Shown here: positions 50,296 through 59,022 of the stretch, piece after piece
How the letters are laid out: every line of letters begins with the position of its first letter
Numbering within the stretch: position 1 is the stretch's first letter
Assembly: GCF_020080045.1 (NCBI RefSeq)
Contig: NZ_CP083451.1
Location: forward strand, 62,001 to 126,000
DNA length: 64,000 nucleotides
Direction: 5' to 3'
Source of the DNA: Comamonas odontotermitis
GTDB taxonomy: Bacteria > Pseudomonadota > Gammaproteobacteria > Burkholderiales > Burkholderiaceae_C
Program-made: the position numbers and the translations under genes
Notes under the pieces: model-generated
What the model was told of the DNA's origin: nothing
Seen by the model: the letters and a program-made list of their open reading frames with translations, nothing else
Database searches by the model: none

Positions 50296-53200
50296 ATTGA
50301 TGAACAAATCTCTTTTTTCACATATATTCCCAAGCCAGTTCCAATTACCCCACCGCCCGCTATTGCATTACATGCAGCAACAGGAGGAGATAATACGATT
50401 GTGCAAATAAGCTTGCACTGACCATACTCAACTTCTTTTTGGCTTCTATTTTCACTTGGTGCTGGTAGTAAACCCGCAGCACATTCCGCTGTAGCACAGT
50501 TTCTGTTCGGCTGTTTAGGTTGTGCCCACTCAGGCCAACCCGGCCTTCTCGGACGAGCATCGCTTTGCAGTCCTTCAGGATCAATGTAATTCACTGGATC
50601 TTGCAAAACATAACCATAGAGATTCGTATCCCCACCCTCGAATAGGATCGGATCCTTGGCAGTCCATCTCCCCGTCTCCGCGTCATAATCCCGAGCCCCG
50701 AATCGCGTCAGGCCCGTATCTGGGTCGTACAGCCCGCCAGCAAACCCAAAGGGCTGGAAGTTGGGGTTGGTGTCTTCCGTCACATTGCCCCAGATGTCAT
50801 AGCTCAACTGCTGCTTGACTTCACCTGTTGCGGTGTCGATGACCACACGCACGCTGCCCAGGTGATCGGAGATGATCCGGTAGGTTTTGCCATCCTTGAG
50901 CATGCCCGATGGGGCATTCGATCTCTCCCCATATAGAAACACGCTGCGAATGGTGCCATCCGGCCCTGTCTGCGCAATAGGCCTGAGCTGGTTTTGGTAG
51001 ATCAGCCCATATTGCATGACACCGTTCTTTTGCTTGCCGATGCGGCGGTTTTGCGGATCGATCACATAGGCAATATTGACTCCGCCAGGCAGGCCCACAC
51101 TGCGAAGATTGCCCAGGCTGTCGTATTGGTAGCTCGTTGCTCCTGCTGCCGTGGTCTTGGCCTGCAGATCACCTGCTGCGTTGTACTGGTAGGTGTTGCC
51201 CTTCCAGGTTTGCAGCCGGTCTTCGCTGTCGTAGGTGGCGATGAGGGTGCCGTTTTCATGGGTGCGATTGCCATTGGCGTCATAGCCCCACGCAGTGGAG
51301 GTTGTGCCGCTACCGCCTTCTTCTGCGGTGTGGGTGATAAGGCGCCCTGCGCTGTCGTACACATAGCTATGCGCGCGTGCAGCACCAAGAACACGTTCTT
51401 GCTGCTTGGCAATGCGGCCCAACAGATCCCGCTCGTAGCTGAATTTGGCAGGGAAGGCATAGCGGTAGTTGGCTTGCTGGAGGTCATCAAGCAGCTGTAG
51501 CACTTCAGCATACAGACCCGTGACCGCCGCAGTGTTGTAGCTGCTGCTATCAGTAATTACACCTGCATCTGGGCGATTGTTGCCAAGTGCAGATACTGCT
51601 ACCGCCCCTGATGCTGTCGTCGTGCGCAGCGCAATGGTTTGGTCTTTGGCGCCGCTTGCCCAACTGTAGTTAGGACTGCTACTCGATGCTTGCGCCTCAA
51701 TATCGGCAAGTTGACTGCGAACCACCTCCAGACAGTAATCAGGGTTGCGGGGTTGCGCCGCGCCATAGGTGGAGATCAACTCATTGCGCTTGGGGGCATC
51801 AAGCCCTGGGGTGTCATAGGTCCAGACCCATTCCCACACCTCTCCTCCATAGAAGGAGGTAAGGATCGGCCAGCCACGCAGACGGCAAGTATCACGCCGG
51901 GAGATTTCTGCCAGCAATTCGCCAGAGAGGCTGCGTATTTTTTGCAGCAGCAATACGCGGGTAGCATCGTCTTCGGGGCTGGAGGGCGCATTGCCGGTGT
52001 AGCTCATGCCCACAACTTCACCGAACGCGTTGTAGTCGAAGCTGCTAGCGTAGTTGCCTATATAGCCCCCTGCTACCTGGTTTTTTTCGCTGGCATGCAC
52101 GATAGACAAGGGACCCATTGTCTTGATTCGGTTTGCCGTGTCATAAATGACTGGCACCGTGATAGGCGCCGCAGTTCCCGCGCTCAGGCTGATCTTGTTA
52201 GGCCTGCCGTAGCTATCTACGCTGGTCGAGTAGCTCGCATTGAGGCCGCCGCTCCACTCAAAGCCGGTCACAACCGAATCGGTACGCAGGTAGGTCAGGC
52301 GTGTCCCATTCGCCTCCTGACTGGCCAATTGACCCACTGTGTCGTATTGAACGGCGGTAGAGCCAGCATCACTGCCGATGGTGGACAACCGCGCAGCGGC
52401 GTCATACCCAAAGGTAATGGTTTGGCCGCCTGGCCTGCGGATTTGCGTGGGCTGCCTATCGCGGTTGTATGTCCAGGTGGTGCTGGTATCAGGGGCGTTG
52501 TAGTTGGCCAGTTGCTGAGCTGCCGTATAACCAAAGCGGTGGCTGGAGCCCGAAGGGGTGACCAGCTGTGTCAAATTGCCCATGGCGTCGTAGTTATACA
52601 CGGCGCTACGGCCATCAGGCAGTGTGACCCGGCTTGCCCGGCCTGCTGCATCGTAGCTGTACAGCGTGGTTTGGCCCAAGGCATTGGTCATTTGCGATAC
52701 CTGGCCTCCGCCGTTACTACCATAGGGGTGGTATTGCCATTTGGTGGTACGGGTGGGCTCGTTATAGGCGTAGGTGTTGATTTCCTGCAGCAGCCCCTTC
52801 TGGTTATATTCAAGATTGAAATCGGCACCAAATGGGACTGTTACGCGAACTGGCTGCATCAATTCGTTTAAATCTGCAAAGGTGCGATCGCCTGCGGGGC
52901 TGATGGAGGTTAATCTAGGGCCGTAACTCTGATTTTCAAATCGAGTCACCCACGAAATATTATTCTGTGTGCTGGTTGAGATCCAATTCTTGAAATTGCG
53001 GTCACCCCATATTCCTGCGCGCCGCTCTGAAAAACTGTTAAGCAGGTTTCCATTTTTAAGGGTGTAACTAGGCATCGAAGCCACTGAGCCAAACTGGTAG
53101 TCTGGGTAACTGCTTCCATCAATAGATGTTCCATTGGGAAGGTTTCTAACAGAGGCCCCAGTAATGAGATTATCCCTATATGAGGTCTGTCCTCCATCAA

Positions 53201-56200
53201 ATCCAATGGAAGTTTTTTCTATCGTACTGCCTTGAGCCAGCTGCTTGACAGACTTGCTTCTACCCTCTGCCGTGGTTGCAGTAATGGTGTTGGTCTTATT
53301 GTCGCGCGTAAGCCGCCATCCGCTACCATCTGGCGCATTATTGGAAACCAATTTTCCAGTGCCATCGTAGCTGTATCGATCTACCCCGCCCGATGGATCG
53401 TGATACTCAGTCAGCAATCCTTGGCCGTTATAGACCATCTTATGGGTAGCGCCCCCAGGCTCCGTGACGCTCGCCAACTGCCCTTGGCTGTTGTATGCCA
53501 ATAGCGTTTCTTGCCCATCCGTGCCGATGACTTTGGTCGCACGATCATTGCTGTCGCGCTGCCAAGTGGCTACATTGCCAAAACCATCAGTGACAGATGT
53601 CAGATAGCCCTGAGCGTTATATTGATATGTCGCCAAAGCCTCTCCAGTAAACGCACTGTTATAAGTTACTGGACGTCCATCGGCTTCAAAAATCTCATAA
53701 CCTTTACCATCTGGCTTACCAACGCGATACACTCCCTGGTCCAAATATGGCATTCCCGCAGAGAGCCTTCCAATTCGCCCTTGGTAGTCCATACCCATTA
53801 CGCCCAAATCCTGATTGAAGCCAATCATATTTGAGAAAAAATTGCCGCTAGAAGCATCTCTTTTGGAGATGAGGCGGATTTTCCCGTTTGGATCAAGAGT
53901 TGAGATTTCGTCATCCATCTGCATGAGCAAATTGGAAGCCGGTCCAGATGCTGCATTCAGATATGAAGGGAGTACGGCCACATACTCCAGTGCCCCCGCT
54001 TGGGTATATCGATAGACATTGATACTCGGGTTAGCTGTTACCAAGACCCATGCTTGCCCATTGGTTGATCCAACAACCTTGGCAGGACCCGACACATCCA
54101 GGCGAATCAACATCCCGCTAGGTGTCAGCCGCGCGAGTTCACCCAATCCGGTTGTCAGCAGCACACTCATATCTGGCAGTGGAGCCATGGACCGGACTGT
54201 GATCGCCGCGTCCACTGCCCGCACAGGTACACCCAATGGTAGGCTGACATCACTGCCTCCATTACCCGCAATGGTGTTGATGATTCCGTTTGGTGAAACG
54301 CGTCGCAACCGACGATTGCCAATATCTGCAATGTAAATGCTGCCGTCCGCTGCCTCAGCGGTCGCGCCAACGGAGTTGAATTTGGCATCAATAGCAGGCC
54401 CCCCATCGCCAGAGTATCCTGCCTCGCTCTGCCCCGCGAATACACTGGGCGGCGATGATGCATTGTTCAAATCGTGCTGCATCAATACCCGATGCCCTTC
54501 TGACATCAGAATGCCTCCATCACTCAACAGCCTCAGCTGCGAGCTATAGGGTAATTTGGTATCCGATACCGACTGAACAGCTACAGCCATCTTGGATGCA
54601 GCCTGCAACTGCCCCCCAGCTTCATGCAGTATCTGCTTGTCTGGGTCGTACAGCCGCAGTCCTCGCAAAGACCAGCCTCCCATGTTTGCCTGAGATACAT
54701 CAAAACTATTTTCAGGAGGCGCCTTGATCGATTTCGCTGCCCTGGTGCTCTGGATCTCAATGGTCGGATCTTGTCCGCCTCCTCGAGAGAACGAAACACT
54801 AGATGCAGATTTAGCAGTATCAAATGCGCGAGCGAAGTCTGCAGGACTGCTGTAGTACACCGCCGCATAACCATATTTCACCAAGGACCGTAGAGTAGCT
54901 ACCCCGCCGGTAACTCGACGACCATATATATCTTTTCCATCCCAACTGCTTTCGTCAAACTGTGGGGTAGAGGCAAACTCCGCAGCACTCCTCGCTCTGA
55001 CGATCCTGCGGCCCGCAAAAGAAAAATCCGTCTGTGCATAGCGCAACGCAGAATTCGGCACCCACGCAGCCGATTTAATGCGCGTTCTAATCTTGGTTGG
55101 AGCAACAACGGGTTGCCCAATGTCAAGGCGCTTGTCACTCCGATAATAAAGATCAAAAGGTGTTCCGCGCAAGGCAATGGATTGCCCCACCGCACGCTGC
55201 TTTACATAGATGTCGCATCCGCATTCAATGTCTTCCTCCAATCCAGGCGGAGGCTCTTCATTGTCCGGATTGTCCGGATCTGGCGGATTGTCATCGGGCG
55301 GCGTGGTGGGCGGAGGACCATCACTTGGAGGCTCGTCATCAGGCGGAGGTGGCGCATCAGGTGGAGGGCCCCAGGGCCAGTTGCAATCCCATGGCGTGAA
55401 ATGTGTCATGGGAGTACGCCACAACTGCGTGCCCACTGGATACATTTGCGCAAGCGCTTTCAGCTCGTCAGCAGTAATGCCAAGCTGCGCAAGTTCTGCG
55501 CTGGTGGCGGCACGATCAGCCTCGGTGATTCGAAGTACTGCCTGGCCTGCCTCGATGGACAGAATTTGAACTACACGTCCGTTATCCGAGCCAATCCACG
55601 CCGTACGCTCAAAGTCATACCAGCCCGCCGGAACCGCTGTACCGACAGGGGCTTGAATGAAGTTATTGGTGTATGTATGGACTGGTTGGTTGAAGCGGAC
55701 ATGCTTGGCACCAAGCGCCTGTGCCTCATCTGCCGAGAAGTTGGCTGCCCAGGTGTAGCCCACGGTGGTGGGCAATTCCCCTGGCATGGTTTGCGGGCCG
55801 TTTTCACCAATGGTGTATTCGGAAACGCGGACAGTGAGCTGCTCCAGATTCTGGGTTGAGCCATCCGCCATTTCTGCCACGGCCTTGGTGCCAGCGGGAA
55901 AGACGATGGTCGTGCGACGTGCGCCTCGGTAGTCCGTGTTCTCCCCTCCCCAATAGGTCTGCAGCTCGTTACGGGTGAGGTCAATCTGGCTGTACTGGTT
56001 ATCAAAGGGGATAAGCACCACATCATCGGCAAAGGCCCAATCGCGCCACGGCGTGTTCACTTTGCGCTGTGCAGAGAGATAGCCCGTCTTTTCAACATGC
56101 ACAGTGAGCCAGCCACCACCATTGACAGCCATGTCAAACCAGCCATCAACGCGGGTTTGCGTGTAGCCGTACTCTGGATGGCCCTGGATTTTGATGGTCG

Positions 56201-57680
56201 CCCCTGCCAGTGGGTTGCCATTCTTGTCCAATATTCTGCCGCGCAGGACCGCTGCCCGGATGGGGTCTATGGTTCCTGCAGCGACGTCCTTTTGAATGGG
56301 GTCTGTATCGTCATAGAGGAATTTGGTGCTGTCTTTAAAAGACGTCAGCACATTGGGCGGAAGTGGCGTGGCGCGTGTCTTGGGGTCTGGCGGAAGCTTG
56401 CCGTCGTCATTGACCCCCAAGAGAAACTGCTGGGTTTGTGTCTTGCCATTCCCGTCTCGCGCAAGCAGGGTAATGCGGTGCATACCTGTGTTGGAAGGTG
56501 CCCAACGTACCATTTGTTCAGGCGCCGCCCCCGAGATCGTGACACCCGCAGGGGTACTGGCACCGACAACTTCAACAGTGACGGGAGTTCCGTGGCTGTC
56601 CACAGCCCGCACCTGGTACTTCCAGTCAGCATTGACTTGCGCGGTCAAGCCGGGAACGCTCACAAAGCGTGGCAGGTCGGAGGCTTTCTCGAATGGAGAC
56701 ACGTCACGGTTGCCGGAGACTATGGGCCCGCCGCCATCCGTGCGCCCTGCATTGGCGTCAATTCGGATGAACAGCTGTCCATCGCTGATCACGCCGTAGA
56801 GTGCCATCAGATCCGGGGTGTTGAGAACATTGTCACCTTCGGAGTCAGTGGCGAGTGCCGATATACCGGCCCAGTCCGCAATGCTGGTGTCGTGGATGCT
56901 GAGTTTGGAGAGTGCATTGGCCGCGCTGACAACGCCGGTGACCAAGGCAGAAGATGCCAGCACGATGGTGCAGATCGCCACAACGGCGTTGCCTTTGATG
57001 CGGCCTGTTTTGATGCCCCACCACCCAGCCACAGCCATGGCGGCGGCAAGTGCCGCAATGAGTGCTGCGCTCATCAGTGGCACTGGTGTGGCGCTGCTGG
57101 CTTGAGGGTTTGGTACCGTGAGACCGATGGAGCCATTCCCCTGCCCGCTCACAGGGCTGATGAGGTAATCGCCCGAGGCACCCACGTTGAGCGTCAGGTA
57201 CTGGCCTGGCTTGACGCCCAGTTGCGCCATGGGAATGGCCGCTTCAATGTGCTCGGTGACTTTTCCTGCAGCTGTTGTGCTGGGGAGCTTGCGGGCGCCG
57301 GACTCTACCGGAGCGGGGCTGCCCCAGGCATTGTTGCTGCAGGAGGCAAGGGTAACCGCGTTGACGGTTGCGCCCGCAGCGTCCTGGGTGGTGTCGATAT
57401 GGACCTGGTAGTCAATGCCGGAGAGGCTTTGCGAGCCCGAGGCATCTTGAACCGTGGCAGAGCAGCCGGTAGTGCCACTATTTGCGCCACCATCCGTATC
57501 GATATACAAGGTGTAGCGCTGGCTTCCGATGGTTTGTGCAAAAGTAGTGGAGGGAAAGCATGCATAGAGCGCAATGGCAATCGCCAGAAGCTGCAAAACC
57601 CATAGGCGAATGAATCGTTCGCTTCTTTGGCCAATCCAATCAAGAATGGCGCTGATAGGGGTGGTCTGGCCTTGGGGCAT
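50286..57680 (-). CDS. Full-length teneurin-like Rhs polymorphic toxin
   Basis: A 2464-residue Rhs protein; GGAG lies seven bases before the ATG. A Sec signal or anchor is at about 28-49 (ending TTFAQ), and two further helices lie at about 200-255. A carboxypeptidase-regulatory-like beta domain is near 480-530, and a Pro/Asp-rich linker at about 767-817. NHL-type propeller repeats come around 1070-1330 (GYSGDGGPAIDAKFNSVGA, DIGNRRLRRVSPNG). YD repeats run from about 1345 to 2230, and the core DPDTGLTRFGARDYDAETGR ends at DPVNYIDPEGLQ. The tip is only about 90 residues, Cys-containing, with a hydrophobic glycine-rich stretch (ACNAIAGGGVIGTGLGIYV). There is no PAAR or VgrG part, so delivery is not by the usual type VI route. 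A zinc-ribbon membrane protein overlaps its 3' end. Confidence 0.88.
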   Translation of the reverse strand: MPQGQTTPISAILDWIGQRSERFIRLWVLQLLAIAIALYACFPSTTFAQTIGSQRYTLYIDTDGGANSGTTGCSATVQDASGSQSLSGIDYQVHIDTTQDAAGATVNAVTLASCSNNAWGSPAPVESGARKLPSTTAAGKVTEHIEAAIPMAQLGVKPGQYLTLNVGASGDYLISPVSGQGNGSIGLTVPNPQASSATPVPLMSAALIAALAAAMAVAGWWGIKTGRIKGNAVVAICTIVLASSALVTGVVSAANALSKLSIHDTSIADWAGISALATDSEGDNVLNTPDLMALYGVISDGQLFIRIDANAGRTDGGGPIVSGNRDVSPFEKASDLPRFVSVPGLTAQVNADWKYQVRAVDSHGTPVTVEVVGASTPAGVTISGAAPEQMVRWAPSNTGMHRITLLARDGNGKTQTQQFLLGVNDDGKLPPDPKTRATPLPPNVLTSFKDSTKFLYDDTDPIQKDVAAGTIDPIRAAVLRGRILDKNGNPLAGATIKIQGHPEYGYTQTRVDGWFDMAVNGGGWLTVHVEKTGYLSAQRKVNTPWRDWAFADDVVLIPFDNQYSQIDLTRNELQTYWGGENTDYRGARRTTIVFPAGTKAVAEMADGSTQNLEQLTVRVSEYTIGENGPQTMPGELPTTVGYTWAANFSADEAQALGAKHVRFNQPVHTYTNNFIQAPVGTAVPAGWYDFERTAWIGSDNGRVVQILSIEAGQAVLRITEADRAATSAELAQLGITADELKALAQMYPVGTQLWRTPMTHFTPWDCNWPWGPPPDAPPPPDDEPPSDGPPPTTPPDDNPPDPDNPDNEEPPPGLEEDIECGCDIYVKQRAVGQSIALRGTPFDLYYRSDKRLDIGQPVVAPTKIRTRIKSAAWVPNSALRYAQTDFSFAGRRIVRARSAAEFASTPQFDESSWDGKDIYGRRVTGGVATLRSLVKYGYAAVYYSSPADFARAFDTAKSASSVSFSRGGGQDPTIEIQSTRAAKSIKAPPENSFDVSQANMGGWSLRGLRLYDPDKQILHEAGGQLQAASKMAVAVQSVSDTKLPYSSQLRLLSDGGILMSEGHRVLMQHDLNNASSPPSVFAGQSEAGYSGDGGPAIDAKFNSVGATAEAADGSIYIADIGNRRLRRVSPNGIINTIAGNGGSDVSLPLGVPVRAVDAAITVRSMAPLPDMSVLLTTGLGELARLTPSGMLIRLDVSGPAKVVGSTNGQAWVLVTANPSINVYRYTQAGALEYVAVLPSYLNAASGPASNLLMQMDDEISTLDPNGKIRLISKRDASSGNFFSNMIGFNQDLGVMGMDYQGRIGRLSAGMPYLDQGVYRVGKPDGKGYEIFEADGRPVTYNSAFTGEALATYQYNAQGYLTSVTDGFGNVATWQRDSNDRATKVIGTDGQETLLAYNSQGQLASVTEPGGATHKMVYNGQGLLTEYHDPSGGVDRYSYDGTGKLVSNNAPDGSGWRLTRDNKTNTITATTAEGRSKSVKQLAQGSTIEKTSIGFDGGQTSYRDNLITGASVRNLPNGTSIDGSSYPDYQFGSVASMPSYTLKNGNLLNSFSERRAGIWGDRNFKNWISTSTQNNISWVTRFENQSYGPRLTSISPAGDRTFADLNELMQPVRVTVPFGADFNLEYNQKGLLQEINTYAYNEPTRTTKWQYHPYGSNGGGQVSQMTNALGQTTLYSYDAAGRASRVTLPDGRSAVYNYDAMGNLTQLVTPSGSSHRFGYTAAQQLANYNAPDTSTTWTYNRDRQPTQIRRPGGQTITFGYDAAARLSTIGSDAGSTAVQYDTVGQLASQEANGTRLTYLRTDSVVTGFEWSGGLNASYSTSVDSYGRPNKISLSAGTAAPITVPVIYDTANRIKTMGPLSIVHASEKNQVAGGYIGNYASSFDYNAFGEVVGMSYTGNAPSSPEDDATRVLLLQKIRSLSGELLAEISRRDTCRLRGWPILTSFYGGEVWEWVWTYDTPGLDAPKRNELISTYGAAQPRNPDYCLEVVRSQLADIEAQASSSSPNYSWASGAKDQTIALRTTTASGAVAVSALGNNRPDAGVITDSSSYNTAAVTGLYAEVLQLLDDLQQANYRYAFPAKFSYERDLLGRIAKQQERVLGAARAHSYVYDSAGRLITHTAEEGGSGTTSTAWGYDANGNRTHENGTLIATYDSEDRLQTWKGNTYQYNAAGDLQAKTTAAGATSYQYDSLGNLRSVGLPGGVNIAYVIDPQNRRIGKQKNGVMQYGLIYQNQLRPIAQTGPDGTIRSVFLYGERSNAPSGMLKDGKTYRIISDHLGSVRVVIDTATGEVKQQLSYDIWGNVTEDTNPNFQPFGFAGGLYDPDTGLTRFGARDYDAETGRWTAKDPILFEGGDTNLYGYVLQDPVNYIDPEGLQSDARPRRPGWPEWAQPKQPNRNCATAECAAGLLPAPSENRSQKEVEYGQCKLICTIVLSPPVAACNAIAGGGVIGTGLGIYVKKEICSSICK

Positions 57681-57729
57681 TGCCGTCTCCTCTGATTTTT
57701 AAAATAGCTTTTGGCAAGTCAACTTCCTT

Positions 57730-57741
57730 AAACAATTGTTT
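57730..57741. promoter_or_regulatory. Palindrome upstream of rhs
   Basis: AAACAATTGTTT, a perfect 12-bp palindrome 50 bp upstream of the rhs start codon. It may be a regulator site for rhs. Confidence 0.3.
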
Positions 57742-57941
57742 GAAACTATTTCCAGGTCGTCATTGCGCTTTATCAAGTAGGTGTTCGCACCGCAGCCTCT
57801 ATGCAACAAAGCGCGGGAATTGGAATAGGAATCTGGGCCTTGCCCCGTCTCCATCGCAGGTTCTGCCTCAACCAAGATGCCAAACGGATGCGGAGCGGCA
57901 TATGTCACCTCACGGGGTGTTCCTGCCATGAATCTTTCGAC

Positions 57942-57966
57942 TTCGCCTCATAGCGGGGGAGGCGAA
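57942..57966. other. Hairpin in the rhs-SIP intergenic region
   Basis: A perfect 8-bp inverted repeat, TTCGCCTC and GAGGCGAA, with a nine-base loop, in the 405-bp gap between the divergent rhs and siderophore-interacting protein genes. No T-run follows. The remaining part of the gap holds no supported gene. Confidence 0.4.
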
Positions 57967-58030
57967 TCTCTCTGCGAAAAATGACGCCATGACCATTCTT
58001 CTCATGGGGGTGAAACGGCTTGCCCGAAGA

Positions 58031-58056
58031 CAATAATAATTCTCATTTATTATTAA
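58031..58056. promoter_or_regulatory. Fur-box-like site ahead of the siderophore-interacting protein
   Basis: AATAATAATTCTCATTTATT lies about 30-55 bp before the start codon and matches the usual Fur-box form AATGATAATNATTCTCATT closely. Iron repression of the next gene is the natural reading. Confidence 0.7.
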
Positions 58057-58086
58057 GATATATCTTAATTACCCAATGAGCTGTCC

Positions 58087-58929
58087 ATGACCTTGCAACT
58101 GAGCCTGCCTCCCCCGCCTTCTGCCGAGCTGCTGGCTGCCCGTGCGCCGCAGCGCGTGCGCCATGACATTCAACTGCGCCGCACCACGGTTCAATCCGTT
58201 CGTCGCATCACGCCACACATGCTGCGCATCACCCTCCAGGGCAGCGATCTGGCCGGGTTTGCCAGCCAGGGCTTTGACGACCACGTGAAGCTGCTTTTTC
58301 CCGATGCCAGCGGCCAGTTGCAGGTGCCGCCCATGGAATCCGACGGCCTGCCCCCGGCGTTGCGCGCCTCGATGCGCGATTACACGCCGCACTCGTATGA
58401 CGCGGATGCCCAGCAGCTGTCCATCGACTTTGCCGTGCACGAGGCAGGCCCCGCCACTGCGTGGGCGCTGCAGGCCAGCCCTGGCCAGCAGTTGGGCATT
58501 GCCGGGCCGCGCGGCTCCTTCATCATTCCGGCTGCGTTTGACGGCCACCTGCTGATTGGCGACGACACCGCCCTGCCCGCCATTGCCCGCCGCCTGCAGG
58601 AGCTGCCCGCAGGCACGCGCGTGGTTGCGGTGGTGGAAGTGGACAGCGCCGCCGACGAGCAGGACCTGCCCAGTGCGGCCCAGGCGCAGATTCACTGGGT
58701 ACACCGCAATGGCCGCCCTGCGGGCGACGCGGAAGGCATTTTGCAAGCCCTGTCGCAGCTGAATGCACCTGCAGGCGACTATTACTGCTGGGTGGCACTG
58801 GAGTCCACGGCTGCCAAGACGCTGCGCCACGCGCTCGTCACCCAGTACGGTGCCCACCCCAAATGGACCAAGGCGGCCGCCTACTGGAAGCGCGGCAGCC
58901 AGGGTGTGCATGAGGTGATCGAGGAATAA
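58087..58929 (+). CDS. Siderophore-interacting protein (ferric-siderophore reductase)
   Basis: A 280-residue FAD-binding reductase of the SIP/ViuB type, which releases iron from ferric siderophores inside the cell. The FAD-binding domain (about 28-150) contains the family motif RDYTPHSY, and the NAD(P)-binding part begins near GIAGPRGSFIIP and HLLIGDDTALPAIARRL. The C-terminus AAYWKRGSQGVHEVIEE is typical. A Fur-box-like sequence lies just upstream. No siderophore receptor or transport genes are adjacent. Confidence 0.92.
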   Translation: MTLQLSLPPPPSAELLAARAPQRVRHDIQLRRTTVQSVRRITPHMLRITLQGSDLAGFASQGFDDHVKLLFPDASGQLQVPPMESDGLPPALRASMRDYTPHSYDADAQQLSIDFAVHEAGPATAWALQASPGQQLGIAGPRGSFIIPAAFDGHLLIGDDTALPAIARRLQELPAGTRVVAVVEVDSAADEQDLPSAAQAQIHWVHRNGRPAGDAEGILQALSQLNAPAGDYYCWVALESTAAKTLRHALVTQYGAHPKWTKAAAYWKRGSQGVHEVIEE

Positions 58930-59022
58930 GCAGAGAACCTCACGCAAAGGGCGTAGCCCTGGCGCTGGGCTCCAGATACCGGGCGATGCGCCAGCACCCC
59001 GGCAAATGCCTCCGCAGACGCC

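Noticed and set aside
50286..57680. Type VI secretion cargo
   Set aside because: The Rhs protein has a Sec-type N-terminus and no PAAR domain, and there are no vgrG, hcp, eag or tss genes in the window.
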